A stretch of 27,965 bases of DNA from Clostridia bacterium. Its GTDB lineage: Bacteria > Bacillota_A > Clostridia > TANB77 > CAG-508. The position numbers and the translations under genes were made by a program. This document shows positions 16,601-24,780 of this stretch, piece after piece. Each line of letters starts with the position of its first letter. Position 1 is the stretch's first letter. A model generated the notes under the pieces. The model was given only the letters and a program-made list of their open reading frames with translations, was not told the DNA's origin and ran no database searches. The stretch lies in assembly GCA_017621295.1 (NCBI GenBank), contig JAGATI010000011.1, positions 1-27,965 of the forward strand. The letters are read 5' to 3'.

Positions 16601-18272
16601 TACTATAGAGTTGTCATTAACAAACAATATCAATGATTTCTATACATTCAATGGATCAACACCAGTAACATTCAACATACCTCAAGGGGCTATTATAGAT
16701 AAAGTATATTTTAGAGTTAAGATAGCTGTTGAAGTGAGAGAAAATGGAACAACCGTTAAGACAGACTATCAATATATGACAAAGGATGCTTCTAATATAG
16801 TATCTGAAGATGAAATAAGAAACAATGCACACTTTACAACAATAGGAAAAGATCCAAGTTCTGAAACAATATATTATGCAAATGTAAATGGTACAGATTC
16901 TACATTTGACACAACATTCTCAATAAGAATACCTGCACACCAAATATCTTACAATGGAGAGCTTCTATATGATTCTATCAATGGTAAGAAATTTGAAAGT
17001 TGTGGTAGAATATATAGAACTGAAATAGTTGACAATAGTATAGATTGGAAAAACATAACATTCTATAAGTCAAGTGACTGTACAACTCCAATATCTAGAT
17101 TAGATGTTGATGCAGATGCTTCTACATATGTCATATGGTTTAAGATAACAGGAGAAAATAAGAGTGGTGTGTCACAAACATATAATGGTAATGCTAGTGG
17201 AATATCTCTAAAAGAATTGTTAGAAGATGGCACTAATCTTACTGCGACATGTACAAAGGTGTCAGGAGCTACTGGTGTATATAAGTTAGAACGTTCTATA
17301 CCAAATGTTACAACTGACAACAAATATTCAGATATAAGTTGTTCATCATGTGATGGTGATTTAAATGTCACAGGATTATTGGAAATATGGAAAAAAGCTA
17401 CAGTTGTTGTACAATGTTCTCTAAATCTATATAGTCCAACAAGTACAGAATCTGGATTTGCATATAGTTCTAACATATATAATAAGCTTTATGGTGGCAG
17501 ATATGGTGTAATATCTGACAATAGTATAGTAGCAACTACAAGTGATGTTTCTGGTAAGATATACATATATTCTACAGAAACACCAACAGTGAAGCAAGGA
17601 ACAACTAATATTAGCATACAACAAGTATCTGGTAAAGACAACTACTATTCATTTGATTTAGAAGCAAACACTAGTAAGACAGGTTCTGCTATATATACTG
17701 TATCTAATGGATGTTCAACAGAATCAATAAAGATATCTATACCTGCAAAAAATGTTGTCATTACCTACAAGACAGTGTGGAAGAAATTAATATGGGGTCC
17801 TGATTTGACAGATACAAGTATATATGATGTAAGTAATGAAGTTAGCTATTTTGACAGTGTTGACAGAGACTTTAAGGTGAGATTTAGAGTTGTTGGAGAA
17901 CGTACACAATATGCAGATGGTGTTGCTGTACAAGACAGCACAACTACTGTATATCTCAATGACATAAACTATATAGTAAGCAATATTGACATTCTTACTA
18001 ATCATACACATTTGTTGAGTAAAGACATACATTTAGTAAGTGGGCAAAATTCAACATTCTATATAGAGGGTGCAAATTCAGGAAAAGTTCCAGCACATAT
18101 AAGTCATACATCAGATACATCTAATATACAATGCTATATTATTATAAATATTGCTGGTGGAAATTCTTCTGATTTTGGCATATGGAGTACTGCAACTTCT
18201 ACAAATTTGTCAAACTATACATTTACATATAATCAGCTTGGAAACACTTGGGATCCATATATAGAATATTAA
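13689..18272 (+). CDS. Giant multi-Ig protein with BACON-like domains, 1527 aa
   Basis: Probably a virion surface adhesin or decoration that contacts host glycans or mucin; BACON domains are typical of Bacteroidetes and their phages. Residues 1-~155 form a distinct N-terminal domain with 'VFWGSKYIWP' near residue 118, a short motif type frequent in phage tail proteins. BACON-like domains are suggested at ~159-307 (starts 'GGNFTIYLD', contains 'KSWIHIEN', ends 'TIVYTINQPA'), ~427-552 ('NWLSVSQTG', 'YTTITVCQAA') and ~672-789 ('SLSWITRP', 'YSITIYPKQ'). Between and after them a different module recurs, marked by an (I/V)xFKIxG strand near residues 340, 588, 847, 1147 and 1394. No signal peptide or membrane segment is seen, as expected for a virion protein. 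It is followed after 24 nt by a second giant gene. Whether it is a baseplate, tail or head appendage is not shown by the sequence. Confidence 0.75.
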   Translation: MILIGKSNYDMADLWVHDYNDAYGVHFGIDSSIWKDKPNGNPFVDDHNTAQFAYKDSTGQYISKINGYKFEYDINPFIYPHEDRGETFNEAKFRYEMSPFITQGLDGDHQHPIIAVFWGSKYIWPTRNIRNAENKVTYVFQDYSNDDRGTMTPSNRNKSINKEGGNFTIYLDTHNTVRLYKCNYYFKVESSVGKSWIHIENGTPAKNAQNILNNKDKTIVRDGNPYEGCVWWDYSINNTNNELIGVQLKENANADSTLKVTVEPNKSVYPRTGIITLCNQYDQYKGVYVGKTQGNGTETIVYTINQPADNIRFTDFKFYNNDNTSASIYTGCYGPMISVGGRGWIYFKITGDSTLGANRVFGEFPCQDSSKITITDTANIVSIGEPTYNPGTGIWTASVDFPSNANSGSSIFNGNVSVTANPQKASYEEGSKIQLIAGGITSSISAGSGIRTAYINVSISSSLTGDDPKYVGTPSGTICYTQNGKSAGKPQTPTYKYEVVGNANNWLSVSQTGTITFKANNTGVERCATIKVTCNENSKYTTITVCQAATSYNFGDDGAYIKFYEDAAGTKETTNYGPVSGTEESTQTIYFKVFGKNGNGDFKELDDVSKITSIYSNTCYPQISSDNNTLKYNGSTFSCDVKFNSNNGSTNKISGNLDATATIAEYKAGSKSKIFVSGLRIDNSGNIYPEAKTHKVTVQVDGKLESSCNIRQNAGIISSDNITTISYLFTVGGDSLSWITRPYPTNELRELIWTENTSDTIRGGSREDVSVTITCEQDPSYSITIYPKQYCDNSQFFPVEAKITDIEWTILEFYDYLFENTIVEIPVNSTNKMQYNYQNENGGSITETFKIKGKVTFDDGTFSEVYYGASSSIVTPTSLLNISVIENTSVSVSTSSISGSGDYTVNINYGATSSTTEQQIATIKFTVKSGTSNGITWPTTTFNVDGKDIVIYQAPYSGGTTTETTYYAYLDTIELSLTNNINDFYTFNGSTPVTFNIPQGAIIDKVYFRVKIAVEVRENGTTVKTDYQYMTKDASNIVSEDEIRNNAHFTTIGKDPSSETIYYANVNGTDSTFDTTFSIRIPAHQISYNGELLYDSINGKKFESCGRIYRTEIVDNSIDWKNITFYKSSDCTTPISRLDVDADASTYVIWFKITGENKSGVSQTYNGNASGISLKELLEDGTNLTATCTKVSGATGVYKLERSIPNVTTDNKYSDISCSSCDGDLNVTGLLEIWKKATVVVQCSLNLYSPTSTESGFAYSSNIYNKLYGGRYGVISDNSIVATTSDVSGKIYIYSTETPTVKQGTTNISIQQVSGKDNYYSFDLEANTSKTGSAIYTVSNGCSTESIKISIPAKNVVITYKTVWKKLIWGPDLTDTSIYDVSNEVSYFDSVDRDFKVRFRVVGERTQYADGVAVQDSTTTVYLNDINYIVSNIDILTNHTHLLSKDIHLVSGQNSTFYIEGANSGKVPAHISHTSDTSNIQCYIIINIAGGNSSDFGIWSTATSTNLSNYTFTYNQLGNTWDPYIEY

Positions 18273-18296
18273 CTTAAACAATAAAATTTTACAAAT

Positions 18297-21200
18297 ATGA
18301 GCATATACGTTGGAGATAGAAAATATGACTTACATCATACTACACAAGGAGACAAAGTAAATAGATCTGTATTTGTCGGTTTTGACAAGGTTTGGCCATT
18401 ATATGAATTTTCATTTTATGATGGTAGTATGCAAAAGGTTGAAGAAGGTGTGCCTGCTGTAGGAAAAGAATCATCTGTAACTATGAGAACTTGTGAAGAT
18501 TCATGGTGGCATAAATTGAAATATGATGAGGTATATATATTTGATCAACAACAACATTATAATTGGTTAAGATATAATGCAACTAAACTACAATGTGATA
18601 ACAATAAGTTTCACTGGCTTTCAGTAACTAGTGCAGGATCATCAGTAACACCAAATTCGGATACAATACAGACAATATCATTCTCTGACAATTATATGTC
18701 TTTCAACAATGGCACATGTTCTGAATCATCTGCTGATACAACTATGCATTATAAGATAGATAAGAATGAATGGTTCATTGAACGTTCAGGATCTATGTAT
18801 GGAATACAATATGATGAATGGGGGCATTTATCAGAAACTATGAGTGATGGATATTGGCATGGATTTTCTCCATCTGACAATAACCCGACAATATTTGTAA
18901 CTCAAAATGCAAATGAATGGGGATCAAATTCTCAACAGATAGAATTTTCATGTGATCCTACAATTACCGATGTAAATGGTGGAACAGTTACACTTAAATG
19001 GAAGATATATTCTAATTCAACATCAGGAACAACTATATATTATGGATCAAATATTGCATCTAACAACAAGAATGTTGATGGTGATGAGGAATATGCTGAA
19101 GGTAAGATGTGGATTATTGTAAGTAATCCAAACATAAAGTTGAACAATGATGTGCAAAGAAGCATAAAGTCAAATGGAGTAGTTGAATGGAAAATGACAG
19201 CTACCTGGTCTAACAATGGTGCACATGGTGATAATTGCTCACATGACATATCTTTTAGTGGATTGCCAAGTTCTGTAAGTTCAGAAGGTGAGACATTCAC
19301 AGTAAGTGCTACATGTACACAGACATCTCAACCAAGAAAAAACGAGTTTACATTACGTATAGCAAATAAGAACAATTGGAGAGCAGATACAAGAACTTGT
19401 AGTTGTGAACAAAGAGGTGAGACAATATCTGTTTCTTGTTGTGTAAGTGACACAGGTAATTTTAGTCCATGTCAAACAAGTATCACTATAACTGTAGATA
19501 GCATTGAAGGTGATGTTCCAGATCCAGAATATACTCTATATACTGATAAGTCATCTGTAGGTGATGCTGAAGATGAATTCATCATAACATCATACTATAC
19601 ACAAGGTGGTGCATCTGGTGGTGGCGGAACTGTATGGGCACAATGTCCAGATGGTGGACCAACAGTATCTGCATCTTATTCACAAGATTCAGTATCTTCT
19701 TCAGGTGGATTCTTAAATTGTACAGTATCATGCAATGGAAATGAGAATATAACAACAGAATATATAGGTAATAATCAAATAAGAGTTAAGGTTCCTCCAC
19801 ATTCTGAACTTGGAGACAAAGATGCTATAATAACAGTTACACAAGACCAAAGTGGAAAAACTGTAACTGTATTGCATACAGCTGGAGCTGCTGTTGACAT
19901 ATCTTATCAATATATGGTCATAATAACAGAATCTGCAACTGGTGACATTGGTACATCTTCTGTATCATCTGCCAGTGATTCAACATCATTGACAATGTAT
20001 GCAAGACTATATGAGAAATGTACAGCAGTAAGTGAGGGTGCAATAATACCTGACAAAAGCTACGACTATACTGCATTGACAGATACTGGTGGCACTTCAT
20101 CTGGTGTGACATTACATGATTTGTCATTCTCATTTAGTGGTGGCAATGGTGTGGACGGTACTTCAAAATGGACGTCTGGTTCTGCTTCTGTAAGTAATAA
20201 TGCTGTAGCATTGACAATATCTGGTTCCACAAACAATGAGACAAGTACAGGAACAAGTACAACTACTCTTAGAATGGAATCAGATCCTGTATCTACTATA
20301 GTTGCTTGTGATGCTAATGAACAAGCTTTCATATTTGATTTTTCAGTAACAAAGACAGAATCTAGTGGTGGATTTACTAGAACTGGAACATTCATTGCTT
20401 CTTATAGTTCAGCATCAGCAAACTGTAACTGGGAACAACTTTCATCAGTGTCAAGTTCTGTTGGGAGTTCTAGTGGTGTAGAAGGATTGACAAAATCTGA
20501 CTTTACTTGTTTAGTGTCAGATTCTAATAATTTTGACTTTACATCTATCAGTGGTGGATCAGAAGGAAAATATATTGCAACAGTGAATACAAAGACTGCA
20601 TTTAAAGCTGATAAGAACGGTAATAAGACTTATGGAGAAGAAAGAACAATGGAAGTTGCATCTGATTCAACTGCTTCTCCATATAATGTAGATGACAATT
20701 CTCTAATAACTGGACCAACATTCAAAGTTACAGTATATAGACCATTGATATATAATACTATTGGTAGTATTTCAAGTAGAAGTGTAAGTGCTTCAGTTGA
20801 ATATTCTGGACAGACAATATCAACTACATCTAAGACACAAAATGTGTGTCCATTAGTAGATGGTACTGAAGAAGATCCAACAGCAAGCATATCTTGGTCA
20901 GCTTCTGAATCAAATGATACTCTATATTCAGGATATAATCCAACAACAGGAAATCAAACCACAGTTACAATAGCTTCAGCAAAAGCTACTACAGAAAAGA
21001 CAATAACATTCACGGCTGCATTGACAAACAATGCTGAAATTAAGCAATCATTTGATGTCAAATGGCCCCCTGGTGGTGCACCTATAGAAGAATGGACATA
21101 TAAAGTAATATCTAATGTATCAGTAAAGTCAGGTTGTGAGGATGTTAGCGGGATTAAGATTGTTGTCAAAGTAGACAATATAGAAAAGATAAATGTATCT

Positions 21201-22724
21201 GTAGGAACAATAAAGGGTGGTGAGAGCAATACAACATCAGAAGGTAGTGCAGTAACAAGCGCTGCATCTATAAATGCAACAATAATATTATATAGAGACA
21301 ATACTACTGAGATTGATTCTTGGTCTTATACATTTACAAAAACTAACAATACATATACTGTAACTAAAGAAATATCCTGTACAAAACCAGAACCGTCTGA
21401 AATAGAAATTGGTGGTGTAGAAACAGGAAATTCTATATACATATGTCCTGGAATAAGCTATGACTTGTCATTTACAATAAAGGATACAAATGGTGCTTAT
21501 GTTGATGCTACAAGTTCAGCTACTGTAACATCATCAGATGAAGCTATATTTACTGTAGGGACAAAGAGATATTCTGAAAATACAAACATTGTAAGTCTTA
21601 CAAATGGAATAAACAATGGTACACAGATTGGTGGAAAGAGCTCTATTATAACTATAACAGTTGGTTCAGTATCTAAGTCAGTGACAATATATACCAAGGA
21701 CACATATTCTACAATATTTAAAGAAGGAAGTAGAAGAGTAGACTATGAAATAAGTTCAGGAGAAAAATCAGGTACACTTGAATTTATAGTTCAAAGAAAT
21801 GGTGTAGAGACATCAATATCTAGTTTACCATCAGGTATGGTGTTAGAAGCACAATACTCACCAACAACACCTGCAATATCAGGTGTAAGTGGTACTGTAA
21901 CATCAAATACTATAAATTATAGTTTGATTGTACCTACAGTTGAAGGTAAGTCTGACATAAGTGTATTGATTAAGAAATCTGCTACTGAAAGTCTTGATCC
22001 ATGTCAAATAATACTTATAGATAATGCACAAATATACTACAATAAGCCAAATGAACCAACACCAACACCAGAAGGTGGAATATTTGTTGGAGGATTTACG
22101 TTAAGTCAATGTTGTGACACTACTGTTGAAGTTGGATCAGTAAAGTGGTCAGATGATAAGAATCATTCAGATAAGATAACATTGTCTGTTACTGACAGCA
22201 CAAATTGGGAACTTAGTTGCAGCTGGGATGAAACATCTAAGAAGAACATAATAAAGTCCACATGCAAATATAAGTGTTCTCCAGCAAGTAATGGAGGTAA
22301 GAGTACAATTGCAACTGCTAAGATAGGTTCTAATGAATATTCTGGTACTATATCATCATATGACATATGGGAATTAGAAAGTAAGAATTCAACATTAGAT
22401 TCTGTAAATAAAAATGAAATGATATATACTGTTCAGGTTAAGAAGAATGGTTCAGCTGCTACATTAGATTCTGCAAACTATGGATCAGGAAATCCTACAT
22501 TGACTGGATCATCCATACCTGGAGCAACAGGTCCAACAACAGAACATACAACCAATGGAGTATATAATGTAAAATATGTGTGTGGCACTAATGTAAACTG
22601 TAATATTGATGTTACTATAAGCTTAGGAAACATTCCATATGATTGTTGCAATTCATCAAGTGTTTCTTATAAGGTTACTACTAACAGATATGAATGTGGT
22701 GCAATTGAAAGTGTTACAAAATAA
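18297..22724 (+). CDS. Giant Ig-like virion surface protein, 1475 aa
   Basis: A second large beta-rich protein, probably an adhesin or fibre acting with its upstream neighbour. The N-terminal ~50 residues are short and distinctive: 'MSIYVGDRKYDLHHTT' and 'VFVGFDKVWPLYEFSF', the latter resembling 'VFWGSKYIWP' of the upstream protein and likely part of a shared virion-attachment signal. The rest is a chain of Ser/Thr/Gly-rich Ig-like modules, some BACON-like ('FHWLSVTSAG' near 100, 'NEWFIERSG' near 160, 'NNWRADTRTC' near 360). It contains unusually many cysteines for a phage surface protein, including several adjacent pairs ('SCCV', 'QCCD', 'DCCN'). Its start follows ATTTTACAAAT without a Shine-Dalgarno, and it has no separate promoter motif, so cotranscription with the upstream gene is likely. 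A palindromic terminator follows. Precise domain boundaries were not resolved. Confidence 0.72.
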   Translation: MSIYVGDRKYDLHHTTQGDKVNRSVFVGFDKVWPLYEFSFYDGSMQKVEEGVPAVGKESSVTMRTCEDSWWHKLKYDEVYIFDQQQHYNWLRYNATKLQCDNNKFHWLSVTSAGSSVTPNSDTIQTISFSDNYMSFNNGTCSESSADTTMHYKIDKNEWFIERSGSMYGIQYDEWGHLSETMSDGYWHGFSPSDNNPTIFVTQNANEWGSNSQQIEFSCDPTITDVNGGTVTLKWKIYSNSTSGTTIYYGSNIASNNKNVDGDEEYAEGKMWIIVSNPNIKLNNDVQRSIKSNGVVEWKMTATWSNNGAHGDNCSHDISFSGLPSSVSSEGETFTVSATCTQTSQPRKNEFTLRIANKNNWRADTRTCSCEQRGETISVSCCVSDTGNFSPCQTSITITVDSIEGDVPDPEYTLYTDKSSVGDAEDEFIITSYYTQGGASGGGGTVWAQCPDGGPTVSASYSQDSVSSSGGFLNCTVSCNGNENITTEYIGNNQIRVKVPPHSELGDKDAIITVTQDQSGKTVTVLHTAGAAVDISYQYMVIITESATGDIGTSSVSSASDSTSLTMYARLYEKCTAVSEGAIIPDKSYDYTALTDTGGTSSGVTLHDLSFSFSGGNGVDGTSKWTSGSASVSNNAVALTISGSTNNETSTGTSTTTLRMESDPVSTIVACDANEQAFIFDFSVTKTESSGGFTRTGTFIASYSSASANCNWEQLSSVSSSVGSSSGVEGLTKSDFTCLVSDSNNFDFTSISGGSEGKYIATVNTKTAFKADKNGNKTYGEERTMEVASDSTASPYNVDDNSLITGPTFKVTVYRPLIYNTIGSISSRSVSASVEYSGQTISTTSKTQNVCPLVDGTEEDPTASISWSASESNDTLYSGYNPTTGNQTTVTIASAKATTEKTITFTAALTNNAEIKQSFDVKWPPGGAPIEEWTYKVISNVSVKSGCEDVSGIKIVVKVDNIEKINVSVGTIKGGESNTTSEGSAVTSAASINATIILYRDNTTEIDSWSYTFTKTNNTYTVTKEISCTKPEPSEIEIGGVETGNSIYICPGISYDLSFTIKDTNGAYVDATSSATVTSSDEAIFTVGTKRYSENTNIVSLTNGINNGTQIGGKSSIITITVGSVSKSVTIYTKDTYSTIFKEGSRRVDYEISSGEKSGTLEFIVQRNGVETSISSLPSGMVLEAQYSPTTPAISGVSGTVTSNTINYSLIVPTVEGKSDISVLIKKSATESLDPCQIILIDNAQIYYNKPNEPTPTPEGGIFVGGFTLSQCCDTTVEVGSVKWSDDKNHSDKITLSVTDSTNWELSCSWDETSKKNIIKSTCKYKCSPASNGGKSTIATAKIGSNEYSGTISSYDIWELESKNSTLDSVNKNEMIYTVQVKKNGSAATLDSANYGSGNPTLTGSSIPGATGPTTEHTTNGVYNVKYVCGTNVNCNIDVTISLGNIPYDCCNSSSVSYKVTTNRYECGAIESVTK

Positions 22725-22727
22725 AAT

Positions 22728-22755
22728 ATGGGATGCTAAATATTTAGCATCCCAT
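22728..22755. terminator. Bidirectional palindromic terminator
   Basis: A perfect 28-bp palindrome with 13-bp arms (ATGGGATGCTAAA and its complement) lies 3 nt after the stop of the rightward giant gene and 30 nt after the stop of the leftward spanin-like gene. The minus strand continues into ATTTTATTTTG, a U-rich tract; the plus strand gives only TTT. Confidence 0.9.
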
Positions 22756-22785
22756 TTCTGAATCAAAATCTATATACATTTGTTG

Positions 22786-23502
22786 TCACCATTCAAATAT
22801 GTGGTATGACAAGCTTACACCAATTACTGCAGACAATTTATTGTTTGTTGGATCATATCCAGCAGTAAATGCTGGACCAATTCCCCAGTGTTTTTGTCTT
22901 TGTTGCTTTGGTATTGTCAATCCAGTTATATTATTGTATTTTACATAAGGATTGGATGATGACAACCAGACTTGATTGTCTTTCAAAACCATTGTATAGT
23001 CAAAATATACTTCATCTTTGGTTATGCTTAGGTTTAGAGAATCTTTACTTGTATGAATAGTACCTGACAAAACCCTATATGGATTTTCAAAATTGAATTT
23101 AGCAACAGAATCTTTGACTATGAGTGTAGTATCATGGAGTTCATTGACAATAGTGTTTTCAACACTGATTACTTGGTCAGGCTTATTTCCAATACTCATA
23201 GCTTTAATCTTTTCATACAAATCGGAATTTATCTTTTTCAAATCCTCATATTTGCCTTCAACTATAACCTTACTAGCAACTAGCTCATTATTCTTATCTA
23301 TATAAGTGTGAATTGAATCAGTAAATGCTTCTATATTATTATGATTCATTTCTCTATAACTAGAACATTTGCTTACTGATTTGCATAATGCAATTGCTAA
23401 GCATATTATGACTAAACAGTAGATTATGTCTTTTCTATAAAGAACAAATTTCTGTTTGAAGACGCTTAATGTCTGTTTTAGCCAAGATTTGATTATAGAC
23501 AT
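22786..23502 (-). CDS. Spanin-like/DUF6808-like membrane protein of the lysis module
   Basis: A 238-aa protein with an N-terminal basic segment and one membrane helix (~residues 28-43, 'IIYCLVIICLAIALC'), a coiled-coil-like region (~52-95), a beta-rich middle and a C-terminal end 'HWGIGPAFTAGYDPT...VIGVSLSYHIFEW'. This layout resembles Rz-type inner-membrane spanins and the DUF6808-type proteins common beside endolysins in Bacteroidetes phages; the glycine-rich C-terminus resembles an outer-membrane strand pair. Its start lies within the 3' end of the endolysin gene, giving a 68-nt overlap in another frame, as in many lysis cassettes. Its expected role is disrupting the outer membrane in the last step of lysis. 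The assignment rests on layout and neighbour more than on diagnostic residues. Confidence 0.55.
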   Translation of the reverse strand: MSIIKSWLKQTLSVFKQKFVLYRKDIIYCLVIICLAIALCKSVSKCSSYREMNHNNIEAFTDSIHTYIDKNNELVASKVIVEGKYEDLKKINSDLYEKIKAMSIGNKPDQVISVENTIVNELHDTTLIVKDSVAKFNFENPYRVLSGTIHTSKDSLNLSITKDEVYFDYTMVLKDNQVWLSSSNPYVKYNNITGLTIPKQQRQKHWGIGPAFTAGYDPTNNKLSAVIGVSLSYHIFEW

Positions 23503-24127
23503 TCTTTAATTCAGTTTCGTAATTTTTGTTGGCAGAATATCTGTAGCGACCACGTAATGTCACATAGTTATGCAACAAATGTTGTTCAGTCTTATGTTGT
23601 CCAAGATATTTTGACTGTACAAGATTAACATAGTCATCTATGCATTTCTTATAAGAAGAATATCTTCTACTGACACCAAATACAGACTTTCGTGTCTTTC
23701 CACTACCATATTTACCAAAAGTAGTTTCTTTTTGTGCTTGAGCTAACATAAAGCATAAGTCAAATTCATTATCTAATGCTGTATCTAACATATGTTTAGA
23801 TAGCTTTGAAGCCATACAGGGTGAATACTTATATATGTAAGTATGGACCTCTATCATCAATTTATCATATAGTGAGTCCCTTTTTGCTTCTATAGTATCT
23901 ATCTCATATGCATTCAATACAGAATATTCAGATATGTATGAATTGTCAAATATCTTTGCATCTCTATATAGATAGTATTTAGAATCAAACTTGGCAGTTG
24001 AATAAGGAACTACTATAGTTTCTGCCTTGACTTGATTTTGTTCATCTTGAATACTGCATATTGAAACAACAAACAATATTGCAATATAAAAAATAAAAGT
24101 ACATGATAAAAACTTTCTCAATTTCAT
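23435..24127 (-). CDS. Endolysin, glucosaminidase-type (Bax/FlgJ-like)
   Basis: A 230-aa peptidoglycan hydrolase expected to cut glycan strands at the end of infection. The start at 24127 (MKLRKFL) is preferred over an in-frame ATG at 24154 because AAAGGAAA lies just before it and because it places a Sec-type signal or signal-anchor (~residues 5-26, 'FLSCTFIFYIAILFVVSIC') at the N-terminus. The catalytic region shows 'LAQAQKETTFGKYG', matching the family pattern AQAxxESxWG; the Glu is residue 134. It is followed by 'SVFGVSRRYSSYKKCIDDYV', matching the NxFG...Y.S...S..DYV region of glucosaminidases, and then by a C-terminal helix. The N-terminal ~100 residues after the signal are unrecognised. 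The 3' end overlaps the spanin-like gene. Because of its signal, it may be secreted by the host Sec pathway without a holin; no holin was seen in the window. Confidence 0.78.
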   Translation of the reverse strand: MKLRKFLSCTFIFYIAILFVVSICSIQDEQNQVKAETIVVPYSTAKFDSKYYLYRDAKIFDNSYISEYSVLNAYEIDTIEAKRDSLYDKLMIEVHTYIYKYSPCMASKLSKHMLDTALDNEFDLCFMLAQAQKETTFGKYGSGKTRKSVFGVSRRYSSYKKCIDDYVNLVQSKYLGQHKTEQHLLHNYVTLRGRYRYSANKNYETELKNVYNQILAKTDIKRLQTEICSL

Positions 24128-24247
24128 TGTTTTCCTTTGATTTGAATTCCGCATCTCGTAGACACGAAATTGATATATTTTTTATCCTGTTGCTTATATA
24201 GTTAATAATATATTTTTACTTTATTTTGAAATGTATCAATCCGCTTT

Positions 24248-24267
24248 TCTATTTTTATATATATAAA
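24248..24267 (+). promoter_or_regulatory. Candidate phage promoter motif for the gp4-like operon
   Basis: TCTATTTTTATATATATAAA lies about 32-51 nt before the start codon at 24299. It matches the other three candidate promoters. It is in the 171-bp divergent region between the leftward endolysin and this rightward operon. No equivalent was found reading toward the endolysin. Confidence 0.5.
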
Positions 24268-24298
24268 TTTAATATAGAAAAGAATATCAGAAAATTCA

Positions 24299-24775
24299 AT
24301 GTCAGTTGAAGCTAAATCAAAAAGAAAGCACAACATAAAGCACATAAAGCCACAAAAGAACAGCAGATATGAACAAGGATATATCAACCCATCTTCATGT
24401 AAGAAATTGTTTGAAGCTGTTAGAAAAGAACCAATAATATATAGAAGTGGTTTAGAATTGAAGTATATACATTTCTTTGAACAATGTCCTGGAATTAGAA
24501 AATGGGCATCTGAACCATTTAATATAGAATATTTCAGTAGGTTGGACAATTCTATGAAGAACTATTATCCTGACTTTATATTAGAAAAGACAAATGGTGA
24601 TGTGTTGTTAGTAGAAATAAAGCCTGATGATCAGACACATAAGCCATCTTCTATATCTAACAATTGGGCTAAAGAATCTTGGATTCGCAATACTGACAAA
24701 TGGTCAGCAGCAAAAGAATTTGCTGAAAAGAGAGGTATGAAATTCATCATACTTACAGAAAAATTTCTTAATTAG
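24299..24775 (+). CDS. T4 gp4-like head completion nuclease
   Basis: A 158-aa protein matching T4 gp4 (also called gp50/gp65), a TnsA-like, PD-(D/E)xK nuclease needed to finish DNA-filled heads before tails attach. Conserved features are 'IIYRSGLELKYIHFFEQCP' (E53), 'WASEPFNIEYF', 'YYPDFILE' (D92) and 'LLVEIKPD' (E106 and K108), followed by 'NTDKWSAAKEFAEKRGMKF' and 'ILTE'. T4 gp4 shows the same order, including 'NTSKWKAAEEYC' near its end, and has about the same length. The N-terminal ~20 residues are basic. It is the first gene of the rightward operon, with 5 nt separating it from the next gene. In T4, gene 4 is also among structural genes. Confidence 0.85.
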   Translation: MSVEAKSKRKHNIKHIKPQKNSRYEQGYINPSSCKKLFEAVRKEPIIYRSGLELKYIHFFEQCPGIRKWASEPFNIEYFSRLDNSMKNYYPDFILEKTNGDVLLVEIKPDDQTHKPSSISNNWAKESWIRNTDKWSAAKEFAEKRGMKFIILTEKFLN

Positions 24776-24780
24776 AATAA

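Noticed and set aside
13689..22724. Diversity-generating retroelement targeting the giant adhesins
   Set aside because: No reverse transcriptase gene and no near-identical template/variable repeat pair was found in the window; it could only exist with distant parts.
24128..24154. Upstream ATG at 24154 as the endolysin start
   Set aside because: It has no ribosome-binding site and would add nine polar residues before the signal sequence; the ATG at 24127 has AAAGGAAA at good spacing.
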